Shown: positions 12,423 to 24,853, counted from the first letter of the stretch. The stretch: 64,000 nucleotides of DNA from Periplaneta americana (GCF_040183065.1 NC_091119.1:194884543-194948542); one strand, 5' to 3'. Program-made: numbers and translations. Notes: a model not told the origin generated them from the sequence alone.

Positions 12423-13122
12423 CAGGGCGTTTAAAAATACGGGGCATAATTTCAGGTATGTATTTCCCACATGTAGACAATCAAAATAGTTCATTACAAC
12501 ATGTGTCCGAAAATGCTTCATTTCCGAGTTATGACCTTCACAACACTGAAATTCACCGGAACGTTTTTCTTTCCGCAGGTCGTTGTCATTACAGAAGATG
12601 TTCAAAATGTCCATCTCCTGCTTGAATACAGACCTCACATCGATGTCTCATTGACCTGTGAACACGATCCCAAACTCCAGGAGTATTGCGGATGTCCTCA
12701 GAACATGCCACAATTCGATTCCGAAGGGACTCCAAATCAGGCACCGGAGACGAATAAACCAAGGATTTTAAATGGCCCCACAAGTAGAAATCGAGAGGGT
12801 TCAGATCAGGTAAGCGTGGAGGCCAAGCAATTGGGCCACTTCTACCTATCCATCGATCAGGAAACCTTCGATCCAAGTACCGGCGAGCCGTACGACTGAA
12901 GTGTGCAGGAGAGCCATCATGCAAGAAGTGAATGTGTTGACGATTGATCAGTGGAGTGTCTTCTTAAACATGAGGTATGGTTCCGGTGAATTTCAATGTT
13001 GTGAAGGCCATAACTCGGAAATAAAGCATTTCCGGACACATGTTGTAATGAACTATTTTGATTGTCTACATGTGGGAAATACATACCTGAAATTATGCCC
13101 CGTATTTTTGAAACACCCTGTA
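12423..13122 (-). mobile_element. Deleted mariner-like element with about 140 bp inverted repeats
   Basis: It is flanked by TA, with ends CAGGGCGTTTAAAAATACGG and CCGTATTTTTGAAACACCCTG-type. The left (12423-12565) and right (12977-13122) arms are inverted copies over about 140 bp. The middle keeps the last third of a transposase. Confidence 0.88.
12589..12924 (-). pseudogene. Mariner-like transposase C-terminal fragment
   Basis: The 111 codons begin MHDGSPAHFSRTARRYL, holding the second catalytic Asp. They continue through LPDLNPLDFYLWGHLKSLVY, with the third Asp, to a C-terminus GHFEHLL running into the inverted repeat. The N-terminal half is deleted. The PPR-PDLNPLDFYLWGH pattern belongs to the divergent mariner-like group common in ants and other insects. 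Confidence 0.85.
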
Positions 13123-13530
13123 TAATACATTATAAAATTAAGTATCAAATTCGTTTAATATTTGTATATAATATAATATAAGTATATGGTTTTACTTCTC
13201 ATAAGAGTTTTGTTTTTCCATTTTCAGTGCTATCAAATCATTACGTATTTTAATTGTTGTTGGGGTCAACGTCTCAACTCTCATTGTAAAGGAACTCTAG
13301 AGTCTAGACATTACAGTTAATGACTGATTTATTATTTTATGGATCCAATTTATTTTATTTGAGTACATAATGTACCTAGATGTATTAATTATATGTGATA
13401 TATTTCCGCTGTGTCTACTGCTAGCTGGTGTGATGTCAGCGTCAACTCTAGGGAGAAAGCAGAATCTCACGCTCTAGCTGGCTTGAAGATCATTGAAATC
13501 AGTCCGGTTACATCAAAGGTACCGACGCGA

Positions 13531-13560
13531 AGTGTCCATTCTTTATAATCCCTATTCGCT
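13531..13560 (-). repeat. Right arm of 30 bp perfect inverted repeat
   Basis: It is the reverse complement of 12117-12146. It ends CCCTATTCGCT and is followed by unrelated sequence. Confidence 0.7.
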
Positions 13561-13975
13561 GGTTTCCTCCTTATGCCTGGCATATAAGAAAGTGGAACAT
13601 GTGCATCACTCGGCTCCCACACTCAATCGAATCACTGAACCTCCTTGAGAGTATAAGGTTGCAAATCCAGGTTACATCTGTGAATGCTGCTGGCATTAGT
13701 TCAGGCAAGCAACGTGGTGGCGGTCGGAGCTTGGCTTTGTTTCGCGACAAGAATAGTTTCTTCCTTGGATCCAGTGGGCTCGAGGGAAGTGTATGTCGGT
13801 GTGGGTTAAGTCGAGTTGTACGGCCATTAGTCACATTTCAATGTCTTCAGCGGACGTGCGTGTGGCGCAATTCTGCATGAGAAGACTGCGGGACAGAAAT
13901 CCATAAGCATGATGCAGCCCTAACAAAATCCAACTTTGCTGTAAGCAGATGAGGACGGAAAGATAGGGCATGTTT
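13561..13975. other. GC-richer stretch with unrecognised ORFs on both strands
   Basis: Frames of 93 codons (plus, 13599-13880) and 87 codons (minus, 13834-13571) overlap. Neither has motifs I recognise. The composition is higher in G+C than the surroundings, suggesting a transposon-derived segment. Confidence 0.3.
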
Positions 13976-13979
13976 TAAT

Positions 13980-14190
13980 GACTCTGTATCAACATTTAGC
14001 ACCGGATACATATTTAGCGGCGGTGAAATTGGTGATAGTGAGGTGATATTTGACGAGTTGAGCCCTAGGATCCGCTCAGGGATTACCTGGTATTCGCCAA
14101 ACAGTTAGGAATAACCTTGAGAAAATCCAACCAATCAGCCCAAGCGGGAATTAAACTCATGGTTGAGCGCACATTCGGAGAGAGATTTGA
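13980..14190 (-). mobile_element. SINE family B, truncated
   Basis: It aligns with the full copy at 56194-56691: TTGGTGATAGTGAGGTGATA, then a GATTACCTGG-ATTCGCC block, then a degraded box B (CAAGCGGGAATTAAACTCAT). The box A end is lost. Confidence 0.65.
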
Positions 14191-14199
14191 TTTAATTAC

Positions 14200-15640
14200 C
14201 GTGTGGACTATGCTGACGGCAAGATGTGTTTAGTAAATAAGAATTTAAATAATGTATAGGTAATTCCAAGCGAGCGCCATACAGCCATTCAACCAGCTCA
14301 TTGCTACTCGATTGATCTATGAGAATCTGATTATACTGATAGTACATAGCATGGTGCTCTAAAATTAATAACCGATCATTTTTTTATCTTACGTTCATTT
14401 GTTTATCCTACGTTCATTTTTTCATCATCATCTCTGCTTCTATAGTAAGCCTGTACTCATGCATATTTCTGTTCATTATTGGCGGTTCGTATGAAAGTAC
14501 TAACTAACTCTGGGCCATAAGCTTGAAACGGTGGAACCAGAAAGGTGTACTAGTATGGTCGTCAAATTACCCATAGTTCATTTCTTTTTCCGGTGTGTTT
14601 ATCAGCTGTTTTGTTCATATTATTATGATTACAAATTGTTTCATGTTGTTGTGAATATTTAAAAAGTGTAGTCAAGTTCAGCAAGTGTTACTTTTTTTTT
14701 TTTTTAATAAGCTAATATTCTGTTCGGCTCAACTATAGGATATGTCCGTTGATATGTCCTCCTATGCTTTTACATATGAAGGAGTTCCAACATCCTTCTT
14801 GATGAAAGAAAGAATGTGGAAATGAAATGTTCAGTCCATGTCACAACCATAACACTTTTAATAAATATACAGTGAAATGTACATTGATATAATAATCTGC
14901 TAATACTCCTGTTACCTCCACATCCATTCTAAGCCGTTTACGCATGACCGAAACCGATTGTAGCAATAGAATATTTGGCGACTGGTGATATTTCGCGGAT
15001 GATTATGGGGCATAGAAGGTGTAGTTTGACGTCATATCCGTCGCACCGATATAATTGCATATTTGCTTGGAGTGCTCCCTCCTTTCTTTTTATCCTCTCA
15101 GGTACTAACAAATAAGAGTTTAAAAAAAAAAAAAAAGGAGTCAATAAAATTATTAGACCTATAACCATAAGTATAATGTTAAAAACCTATACTTAAGCAT
15201 TATGTATATAACTTTCATCGTAATTCATTTATTTATTCCTACCATCTCTGGTTCATTCAATTACGGTGGAGAAAACATGCATTCTGCTATTGATTAATGG
15301 CGGTTCATTATGTTGCTTAACCTGAAATGTTGAGTTGTTTTTAAATAAATTAAATTTCAGATATCCGCTTTGTTCTCCTTGCAATAAAGGTAATAACATT
15401 TGTGTTTTACGAAGATGAAAGAAGTCACTGCCATGAACATGAATACCATGATTATATTATGGCATCTCTCTCGCATCGGGATTAGCTCACTGAAAACAAT
15501 TCGTGCTTGATGTTTTCTCTGTAATATTTTGAGCTTCTAAACTCATGCTCAATTAAGCTCAATTCAATTATCGAGAAACTATTAGCACTCGTTGTATTAT
15601 AAAAGGTAACAAATAAACGCTCTAATGAGTTCTTAAACAG
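14200..15640. other. No gene seen
   Basis: AT-rich sequence with several homopolymer runs (T at 14692-14705, A at 15122-15136). I found no protein motif, RNA gene or transposon end. Confidence 0.5.
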
Positions 15641-15905
15641 AATACGAGAGTAGTAGACGTACCTATTCACGGAAAAGTACTCTCGGAACAGTGATTCCGC
15701 TAGCAATTTTTTCATTCAAAGTCTACAACGCGTGACGTTTCTCAGGAATCTCATTTCAGTGTTTTTTTTTCTATTCTCTGTTAATGTACTTTTGTTATGG
15801 TCCAAAATTCAGAGCCATAATGGTATACCGGGACTGCAATTCATTCAATTTCGTAGGACGTTTTCTCCAGTGTTCTCTTCAGTACAATAATTACATTTAG
15901 GGGAT
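15640..15905 (+). repeat. Dispersed repeat R1, copy a
   Basis: It matches 16845-17260 once the MITE there is removed: AGCAATTTTTTCATTCAAAG, CTCAGGAATCTCATTTCA, CTATTCTCTGTTAAT and GGTATACCGGGACTGC have counterparts in order. The family is unassigned. This copy preserves the empty site of the MITE at 17007. Confidence 0.75.
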
Positions 15906-16127
15906 CATATGCATTATAGGACCAAAGACGTAGTTATTTATATGGGACCCACCTCGAGTATTCCACAGTATCGATTGTATATTGTATACTTTCGATTATT
16001 ATATCAAGTATGCCATCTTAACCAAACTATAGCATACTACAAACATGTATCATTTAATAAAAGCAACAACAATGAAATTAAGTTCACATTAGTCGTTCTG
16101 CAAAGGAATTTTTCAATTTTACATTAG

Positions 16128-16400
16128 TTCGAATCAAATTTCTGCAGATTTGAAGGACAAAACTAAAAAAGTTCTTTCAATCATTTATTATCATAATACA
16201 CTGCACTTTTATACTGACTGAGCATATTGGGAATTAAGTCAATGGCTCTCCCAAAACAAGCTATGAAATGTTTCATATGAAAGAACTTTTATCTGGAAAA
16301 GGAAGCAAAAACGAGCAAAATTGTATTAACTTTATTTTTAATACCTCAAGGAATAACCCCCAGAAACTAATGACATTATTTACGGTTCACTCTCTATAAG
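16128..16400 (+). repeat. Dispersed repeat R2, copy a
   Basis: It is collinear with 42855-43112, for example ATACACTGC, CTGACTGAGCATATTGG, ATGAAATGTTTCATAT and ACGAGCAAAATTGTATTAA. The family is unknown; no coding potential is visible. Confidence 0.75.
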
Positions 16401-16429
16401 TTTCCTACATTTATTCTTTCAAACATGAC

Positions 16430-16832
16430 TTTCGACACGGGCATTGCGACTCAGCACTGTGACCTTTCAAGATCTATTGCGCTAACCCTTAAGCTAGGCG
16501 CATTCACAAACCCACACCGGCTGACTACACTGAGGTTTGCTGCATACCCAGGTTTCGAGCAGACAACCCCACTCGTCCCTAGGTCAGCCCTATCCGTGCG
16601 TAGCAAGTCGGCGTTCGGCGAATACTATGGAATGATGACAGAATGAAGAATTTTTGACGGAATGATGTGAATGCCTAATATGGGGAAACGGGATAACCCC
16701 GAGAAAAACTCCAACTCTGATCTTTTCCGACACAAATGTCACTATGAATTTTGCAATGAAAAGTCCCAGGCCTGAACTGGGACTCGAACCCGGACAGGCT
16801 GGAGGTTTGACCATTCAGCCATTGCAGGGGAC
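16430..16832 (-). mobile_element. SINE family C
   Basis: The tRNA-like head (minus strand, about 16770-16830) has box A TGGCTGAATGGTCA and box B GGTTCGAGTCC. The body, including GGAATGATGTGAATGCCTAA, matches 49350-49622. Confidence 0.78.
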
Positions 16833-16844
16833 TTCTTTAAAACA

Positions 16845-17260
16845 TATATAAACGCATTCACGAAAAGACACTCTCGAAATCGTGGTTCAACCAGCAATTT
16901 CTTCGCCGAAAGTCTATAGCTCATTACCTTCCTCAGGAATCTTATTTCAATTGTCTCTATTCTCTGTTAATTTTCTTTTGTCACAGTCCAAAATTAAGAA
17001 CCATAAAGGCTGGTTCACAATAAACCGGGAATGAAAACGACAACGAGAACGGGAACGGAAATATTGTTAAAATAAATGTAGTTAAATGTGAGCATTCACA
17101 ATTAACTATTGTGAACGCTCACATTTAAATACACTTATTTTAACATTATTTCCGTTCTCGTTCTCGTTGTCGTTTTCATTCCCAGTTTATTGTGAACCAG
17201 CCTTAACGGTATACCGAAACTGCCTTTACTTTGTTAAATTTCTTTAGGAGTTTTCTTCAG
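16845..17260 (+). repeat. Dispersed repeat R1, copy b, carrying a MITE
   Basis: It corresponds to copy a at 15640-15905, interrupted after CCATAA by a 197 bp palindromic MITE and then resuming at CGGTATACC. Confidence 0.75.
17007..17203. mobile_element. Palindromic PIF/Harbinger-type MITE
   Basis: Almost the whole 197 bp folds on itself: AGGCTGGTTCACAATAAAC at the left end is inverted at the right. TAA is duplicated at 17004-17006 and 17204-17206. The terminal GGCTGGTTCACAAT resembles the end of the MITE at 32608-32987. Confidence 0.92.
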
Positions 17261-17929
17261 TCTTTTCTTGATTGTTCGATATAGATATTTACAATTACAT
17301 TGACTAATTTTTGTAAAATTCTTCATTCTATAGGTAAAATAACGTAAAACAAAGATATTTGAATTTATTAATCTGTTTTCAAATTTATCTCTCAATCACT
17401 ATTTTCTCTCGTATTGAATGTAAGCCTCCAAAATCTACCGTATAACGAAACACTATAGGCTAATATGTAACTTGGATTAACTATTCGACATCCTTCAGAA
17501 AGGTAATGGAATTGATTACAACATGTAATAATCTTTTTGGAAAAGACCAACTGAGATAAAAGGAAACTATTTATACACAGTAACAAATGAATGAAGTTTG
17601 TTAGATTTTTGTAAACACAGCTGACGCCCGTAACTTATGTCATTGTGATCATAACCCTCTGCTCTAAAATTACCCCAGTGCTTACAACGTGTCAGTAAAA
17701 TACACAATGTAAATCTAGTTATTGAACTCTATTATTCTCTCTCGCTTGCTCACTTCTGTTTAAAATGAAACCCCGAAGGTCATTCGTGATACTCTTTGCC
17801 AACCACTGAACTCTGAAAGTTGTGACAATAACAGAACTTCAGATCTTACAATATCATTCAGACAAATTTAGCAAAGCTGACTCTTGTTACGCGCTGATTT
17901 TGTATCTGGTAATTGTGGAATCCGATGTG
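17207..17929. other. R1 remainder, then no gene seen
   Basis: Repeat R1 ends at about 17260. Beyond it there is no recognisable feature until the LINE boundary near 17930. Confidence 0.5.
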
Positions 17930-19205
17930 CCCCGAACTATTCTCCCGTTCACCATTCCTTCCAGTGCATCCTTCAGAAGGCAGTTTCTTCTCAACCAGTG
18001 ACCCAGCCACTACCTTTTCCTCTTCCTGATCAGTTTCAGCATCATTCTTTCTTCGCCCACTCTTTCCAACACAGCTTCGTTTCTTATTCTGTCTGTCCAC
18101 TTCACACGCTCCATTCTTCTCCGTATCCACATTTCAAATGCTTCTAGTCGCTCCTCTTCACTTTGTCGTAATGTCCATGTTTCTGACCCATACAATGCCA
18201 TACTCGACACAAAGCACGTCACTAGTCTCTTCCTTAGTTCTTTTTCCAGAGGTCCGCAGAAGATGCTTCTTTTTCTATTAAAAGCTTCCTTTTCCATTGC
18301 TATCCTCCTTTTGACTTCCTGGCAGCAGCTCATGTTATTGCTTATAGTACACCCCAAGTATTTGAAGATAACCACTTGCTCTATTGCCTCATTTAGAATT
18401 CGCAAGTTTACCTGCTTTACTTGGCGGCTGGGTAGCTCAGTTGGTAGAGCAGCTGGCTACGGACTGGAAGGTCCGGGGTTCGATCCCAGCTGGTGACAGG
18501 ATTTTTTCTCGTTGCCAAACTTTCAGAACGGCCCCGAGGTTCACTCAGCCTCCTATAAAATTGAGTACCGGGTCTTTCCCGGGGGTAAAAGGCGGCCAGA
18601 GCGTGGTGCCGACCACACCACCTCATTCTAGTGCCGAGGTCATGGAAAGCATGGGGCTCTACCTCCATGCCCCCCCAAGTGCCTTCATGGCATGTTACGG
18701 GGATACTTGTACCTTTATCTGCTTTACTTTTCTTCCGATAACCATGGTCTTCGTCTTGTTTGCATTTATCTTCATATCATACTCCTCACAGCTGTCATAT
18801 CCCTTAGTATCATTTCCTCTTCTGCTAACAACACTATATCATCAGCAAATTTTATACACTTTATACTCCCTCCTACTCTTCCCATGTTCTGAAAACAGTT
18901 CTTCACTAAATCCTCCAAATAGATGTTTAACAGGGTAGGTGATAAAGGGCAGCCTTGACGAATTCCTCTTCCTATTTCACTTCCTTCTGACATTTCTTTT
19001 CTTATCGTGACTTTAACTCGTTTTATATAAAGGTTACTGAACATCCTCCTCTTTTTCCAATCCAAGCCAATTTCCTTTAGGATCACCATCAGTTTATTCC
19101 AATCCACTCTGTCAAACGCCTTTTCTAAGTCCACAAATATGTACTCTCTAGGTATCGCAGTCCAATTGCTTCCCTTCCTGAAAACAAACTTCTCTTCTTC
19201 CAACT
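17930..19205 (-). pseudogene. LINE-alpha reverse transcriptase fragment
   Basis: Reading from 19205, EEEKFVFRKGSNW leads to FVDLEKAFDRVDWNKLM (motif A), RGIRQGCPLSPTLLNIYLE (motif B) and CIKFADDIVLL (motif C). After a SINE insertion at 18423-18718 come FKYLGCTISNNMSCCQEVKR, ALYGSETWTL and RRMERVKWTDRIRNEAVLE. It stops short of the 3' end seen at 35168. Several frame breaks make it non-coding. Confidence 0.9.
18423..18718 (+). mobile_element. SINE family H with complete target-site duplication
   Basis: The tRNA-like head GGTAGCTCAGTTGGTAGAGC ... GGGGTTCGATCCC (18431-18488) is followed by a 220 bp body. CTGCTTTACTT flanks the insert at 18412-18422 and 18719-18729; other LINE-alpha copies show the uninterrupted site. 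The head looks tRNA-like but is part of the inserted unit. Confidence 0.88.
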
Positions 19206-20949
19206 GTTCTTCATAGAACTCTCTTGAGTTACCATAACTTATCGGAATAAGTATGTCAAATTTATAAGTTAGAGGTTAGTTTTTATCATTTAAGTAATTT
19301 TTTCTCTCACTGTCTGTAGTACAGCAAAGTATCGAAGTTTCACTGCAATGATGAAAGATAATATATTACCGTACTATCGGCAATACGAAGAAATAATAGA
19401 GAATTAATAATTCTTCTACAGTGAATTGTTGCTATCCTTACAATATTGTGAAATACATGAGAAAGTTCTCTGCTTAGTGTACAAAATTTATTACTCTGAC
19501 GTTATGGAAAGCCTAAAAACAGATACGACAGTAAAATCAAAATCGAGGTCACGTATGATGCATAAACATCATCTGCTTAGTTATTCATGGCTGAACAGAC
19601 TGCACTCCTGATTTTGGAGGAAATTATAGATGACGTTTGTGAAGGAGATCGCCCCTATTCGTTGAAAGTTAGCTTTATATACGACCAAACATGGTATATA
19701 AGTTTAATGAGTTTTACGAATTGATTAACTAAACATCGGTGTTAAAAGATTATTTCGTTTAATATATGACGTCGTTCCATTTTCGGCCAATGAAGTGTAA
19801 TGAAATTTTGAATTTCAACCAATCACAGTCATACATCGCGATAATGTCTGCAGCTCAATTTATCACTATCAATTTATCGCATGGACGTTCTTTTATTTAG
19901 TCAATGTCGCCAAATGTTTCCACGTAAATCGATGAGCATAAATCCATTGTACTAAATAAAGTACGTAATCCTACTTCCACATCTACATCTTCATCTTCTA
20001 ATTCCATGTCCATTGTATCTAAAGAAAATGACACTCCTTCATAACAATTGTTCATTTAATTAATGTATTAATCAGGTTATTTGTAATTATACTATAATAT
20101 GTTTAAATTAAATTATGATTTCAGCAGTTAATGAAAACGTATTTCTGTTATAATAACAAGAGAAAAGCGCAGTACATGTAATTAATATTTTTAAACCTGT
20201 ATTTCGCTGTTCTCAATTGGCATTACTGAATAACATTCAAGTTCTTTATTACAGTAATCGTTATTCGACTTTACAATGTCTGAATAGGTTAAGTATTCAT
20301 AAATATACAATTATTAACATTTTGTGAGCGGATTTTAGGGATATATTATTTACATTTTTATTTTATTCACGAAATAGTCCTAATAAATATCACTCTAGGT
20401 CTGAGATTACTATAGATAATAATATTTTTCATTATACTTTTTCCGTGTTTCAAAATAATCCTGTTCTTTTTATCATGTTTATATTTCCGCCAAAAAAAAA
20501 CAGAAATATATTGTAATCTTATGTTTTATTTTAAAAAGTGCTATTTCAAAATTCAAAACTCTGTAAATAGACGAAAAATATTGAGCATTGGCTTTTACTT
20601 TTTAGCTGAAAAATTATATTGTAGAAAAAAAAAGTATTCCTATCTAGAATCTAGATGCGTTTTACTTTTTGTGAGAATAATCTTCTGTTGTCCATAAGAT
20701 GGCTTTAAATAAATATGTTGTTTGTTTTAAATACACATGACAGTATATTTTGTAAGTGAGTAGCATTCTCTTTGTTCAGTGCCTATACTGCCCTATACGA
20801 ATAAGCACAAAACGGGGCGGACAAACGAGTCAAGCTCTCTTCTGCAAGCAAAGCTAGTATGATCCATGTGCATCTAACTTGTACTCAAAGTAACCAAATG
20901 CATGACTCTAATTATGAGACAGTATCTGTATTTATCCTAATTCTATTAT
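19206..20949. other. No gene seen
   Basis: This is AT-rich sequence. Two CCAAT-like motifs lie near 19782-19830. No ORF has a recognisable product. Confidence 0.5.
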
Positions 20950-21208
20950 CCTAATGGTCCACACCTTTGGAGTAACGGTTAGCGCGTCTGGCCGCCAAAC
21001 CAGGTGGCCTGGGTTCGAATCCCGGTCGGGGCAAGTTACCTGGTTGAGGTTTTTCTGGGGTTTTCCCTCAACCCAATATGAGCAAATACTTGGTAACTAT
21101 CGGTACCGGACCCCGGACTCATTTCACAGGCATTATCACCTTCATCCCATTCAGACGCTAAATAACCTGAGATTTTTATACAGCGTCGTAAAATAGGCTA
21201 CTAAAAAG
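20950..21208 (+). mobile_element. SINE family A
   Basis: The tRNA-like head GGAGTAACGGTTAGCGCGTC ... GGGTTCGAATCCCGG (about 20969-21026) is followed by GTTACCTGGTTGAGG, TTCCCTCAACCCAATATGAG and a tail CAGCGTCGTAAAATAGGCTA. This is the most frequent SINE in the window. Confidence 0.9.
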
Positions 21209-21544
21209 TTATCCTAATATCCTATAATTATTATAGACGTTACATGCAATCACAGGAATTTTCCCAAACTACCTGTCACTTTTTTACTTAATTTCGTTTA
21301 TTGTATTTCATAGACTTTAATACCAACATAACTTCGAGTTGTGGAACAAGTGAAATGGTATGCAAAGATACAGAATACGCAGTAAGCAGATTATTCAATT
21401 TATGAGCTTAAACTTATTCATTTATCTATGGAGTCTTGTAGGACTATTTTCAAAAAACTACAAATAATGCCCATGGCTTGTCAGTATATCTTTTCATTAA
21501 TAATCTTCCTCGTATGTAATCGTGAAAACTTTGTAACTAATTCA

Positions 21545-21960
21545 ACAGTTCATAGCATAAATACACGTCAAAAATGACTTCAATACTCCATCGGCAAGTC
21601 TATCGTGCTATCAAAAAGGAGTGCGTTATATGGCAGTAAAAATTTTTAATAGCCTCCCTATCGATATAAAAAATGAAACTCAAAACATAAGATTATTTAG
21701 GGCCAAATTAAAGAAGTACCTAATTTCTCACGCCTTCTATTCTGTAGGTGAATTCATGACATTCAATAACACTTCATGAAATTGATACTAAAACTTTGTG
21801 TTGTACTAGTAGACTATATTGTACATCTCTTCTGTATATATTTCATCTAGACTGTGACTATAAATTAAGAGTTTATAATAGTATTAATTTTTTTGACTTG
21901 TTCCATATTCTAGCTGTAAAGCAATGTATGAATACCATGGAATGTTAATAAATACAATAC
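21545..21960 (+). pseudogene. 3' end of Jockey/CR1-like LINE
   Basis: Translation gives YQKGVRYMAVKIFNSLPIDI then LFRAKLKKYLISHAFYSVGE, the standard C-terminal end of Jockey/CR1 ORF2. A 3' UTR and a short (AATAC)n tail follow. It probably belongs to the same family as 820-1640. Confidence 0.82.
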
Positions 21961-22586
21961 AATAATACATCAAATTAGTAGAAGGTCTAAGTACCGGCAT
22001 GCAGAAATTTTGTTAATTATTTCTTAACCTTTTGTCTTGAATCTTCAATGCTATAAGTTTTGTAGCATCAAAATAGACCTACTTTATTTTTTACTTAGTG
22101 CAATAAGAAAATAAGTAGCAAGCTTTTTAACTTCATTTTGTGTGTAGGCCTGTGTAAAGCTGCTTATACATGATCAAATTTTTCTTACAATTCAACATTC
22201 AAGGAAATCTGTCACAGATAGGTCAATATTAAAAATGATTTGCCAAAGACTGTTTCATATTGCTAAAGATTTCATAATATTTTAAAACATGTGCTTCAAG
22301 TTCATTGTAACCTATGTAGGCCTAGAAATCGCTACTAGTGACGTCGTATCAATAAACATACTACGTCATAACATGAAGCACGTGGCTTTCTAGTTAGCCA
22401 CGATGAAGCAGCTGGTTATCTTCGTATTTCATTCATCGAATTGGGTAATGTTCGTCTCTTTAAACGTAATGTAGGCTATTTTAAGGTACCGCTAGGTTTG
22501 ACAGGAAAGATTCGTAGATTTTATGAATTTCGTAACCCTGCAATGTTATTTATTTTAGTTTACCTCTTCAATAATGAAAAAAATTC

Positions 22587-22605
22587 ATTATTATTATTAT
22601 TATTA

Positions 22606-22650
<45 letters not shown>
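22587..22650. repeat. (TTA)n microsatellite
   Basis: About 21 TTA units with one TCA interruption. The leucine-rich ORF across it is an artefact. Confidence 0.95.
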
Positions 22651-22654
<4 letters not shown>

Positions 22655-22691
22655 TTGGCCTTTGGCTGTTGTACAGGACACAAGTAATAAA

Positions 22692-23939
22692 TCTATACTA
22701 ATAATAAATCTGTAGCCGAAATTTTTCTGGTAATTTTCGATTTTCCAAAAATAATTGGTCCTAACATATATAATTAACCACCCTGAAACCGAAAATCGCT
22801 TTTTTGAAATTTCTGTTTGTATGTCTGTCTGTCTGTCTGTATGTTTGTTACCTTTTCACGCAATAATGGCTGAACGGATTTCGATGAAAATTGGAATATA
22901 AATTAAGTTCGTTGTAACTTAGATTTTAGGCTATATGGCATTCAAAATACATTATTTAAAAGGGAGGTTATAAGGGAGCCTGAATTAAATAAATCGAAAT
23001 ATCTCGCCTATTATTGATTTTTGTGAAAAATGTTGCATAACAAAAGTTTCTTCAAAAATAATTTTCGATAAGTTTTATTCCTTGAAAAATTTTGATAGGA
23101 CTAATATTTAAGGAGATAAATGAGTTTTAAAATTAAAATAACTGCCATCTAAGGCCGTGTAATGAATTAAAAAACAAATGACTTCGTCTATAAGGGGCCT
23201 TGGACAGCAACAATCGAAAGATATGAAAGACAGCCTACAGAGAATGTTTCTATGTTTGTATGAAGTAATATCGGAAGCTAAATTAAACGATTTGTATAAT
23301 TAATTATTATTTCACCATTGGAAAGTGTAGTTTCTCTAGATGGACATAATGCTATAATGTTATTACAGTAACTTCTGATATAATATAATATAATATAATA
23401 TAATATAATATAATATAATATAATATAATATAATACACTATAATATAATATGTCTATAATATAATATAATATAATATAATATAATATAATATAATATAAT
23501 ATAATATAATATATTATTATATAATATAATTTAAGCTATTTGAAGGGTTCACAACCATAGTGGGCCAAGCGCCATTTACTGAATACGTAGAAAACAAGGG
23601 TTAAAATTAAGTTATTACCATAATTCAATGGAAACCTATAACAAGTAAAATAAAATATACACATTAAATCTAAATGATGTCAATCTTCATTAAACTATGG
23701 TTGCATGTAATAAAAATTAAGAAACATGTTAAAGGAATTGTCATTGCACCAAATGAGTGTCTCTGGACCAAAATGATCGCATTTTAATTATTTGGATGCA
23801 ATTTAAATTAAGTAACATATTAAACGATTCATCCTTCTATCAAACACGAATGTTCCCTGGATCAAATGTCCTATTTTAATTATGTAATTACTTTATATTT
23901 ATTTCTAACGGGTGCAGCGGAGCGCACGGGTACGGCTAA
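22692..23939 (+). mobile_element. Helitron-like non-autonomous element
   Basis: The 5' end TCTATACTAATAATAAATC and 3' end ACGGGTACGGCTAA, inserted between A and T, fit the Helitron rules (5' TC, 3' CTRR, no target duplication). A small potential hairpin, GTGCAGCGGAGCGCAC, lies just before the 3' terminus. The interior has TCTGTCTGTCTGTCTG and GGCTGAACGGATTTCGATGA, common in dispersed insect elements, and an internal (TATAA)n array. No Rep/helicase coding is present. Confidence 0.5.
23379..23530. repeat. (TATAA)n minisatellite
   Basis: Pentanucleotide units run for about 150 bp with a short break at 23436-23456. The array lies inside the Helitron-like element. Confidence 0.92.
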
Positions 23940-24002
<63 letters not shown>

Positions 24003-24003
24003 A
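23938..24003. repeat. (AAAT)n microsatellite
   Basis: About 16 AAAT units directly abut the 3' end of the Helitron-like element, whose target may have been this AT-rich run. Confidence 0.95.
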
Positions 24004-24116
24004 ATCATCATGTTCTTCCGTGATCCCCGCATAATGCTCCTTAGTAGCTTTCCATATTAACCAACAGATGCCACTAATAATGTTCTTCACTCCCAAACTT
24101 AATTGTTACGAAATTA

Positions 24117-24725
24117 GGGTACGTACACATTGGAGCAATGATAAACGATAAAAGAAACGACGCTTTGGTATTATCAAAGAATCAAATGTTCATATCGGAG
24201 CAACGAGGACGCGGGAAGCGAACATTTTGATTTGATTTATCAGTAGAAGATATTCTATGCATCCACTTAATGAAAGAAGATATATAGGAAATATCAGCTG
24301 CTAGGTTCAAGGTTAATATAACTTAAATACGTACAAAATTGAACCCGTTTCTCATCCCAAAGCTTATTATAGATTCATTGTGATGTGATTGGTTCTTGTG
24401 ATCACGAATAAATACACAACTGATCAATTTGTCAATATCCATGATAATTAATTTAATATATCGGAATAATAATAAATCGATTAATATTCAGATATATTGA
24501 TAACCACCGGTCATTATACAGATTAATATTATCTTAATCAGAGATCCTATGAACGACAAGAGCGAAAAAAATGGAATTTTTCTTTTTCGTCGCTTTTATC
24601 GTGTATCTTCGCTTTTATCGTTACTCCAATATGCACACCTCAATGACAATACATGCTTCAATTCTCTCTGATATAGCATCGCTGCTTCTTTTATCGTTTA
24701 TCGTCACTCCAACGTGTACGTACCC
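24117..24725. mobile_element. PIF/Harbinger-type MITE, 609 bp
   Basis: The terminal inverted repeats, about 45 bp, begin GGGTACGTACACATTGGAGC, and TTA is duplicated at 24114-24116 and 24726-24728. The interior has repeated CGCTTTTATCG motifs and no transposase frame. Confidence 0.88.
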
Positions 24726-24853
24726 TTAGAAACGCTGAAAAATTATTTAAATGATGTCAAAGTAGATGAAATTATTTCTTTTGAAGGAAATAGAAACAAG
24801 AAAAGGTGTTCTATAGCACGTATTTATCAAAATATATCTTAATACACTGCCGG

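Noticed and set aside
12501..12899. 132-codon plus-strand protein
   Set aside because: It is antisense to the mariner-like transposase remnant.
18431..18500. Functional tRNA gene
   Set aside because: It is the head of an inserted unit with an 11 bp target duplication and a long SINE body; pairing of the acceptor and anticodon arms is poor.
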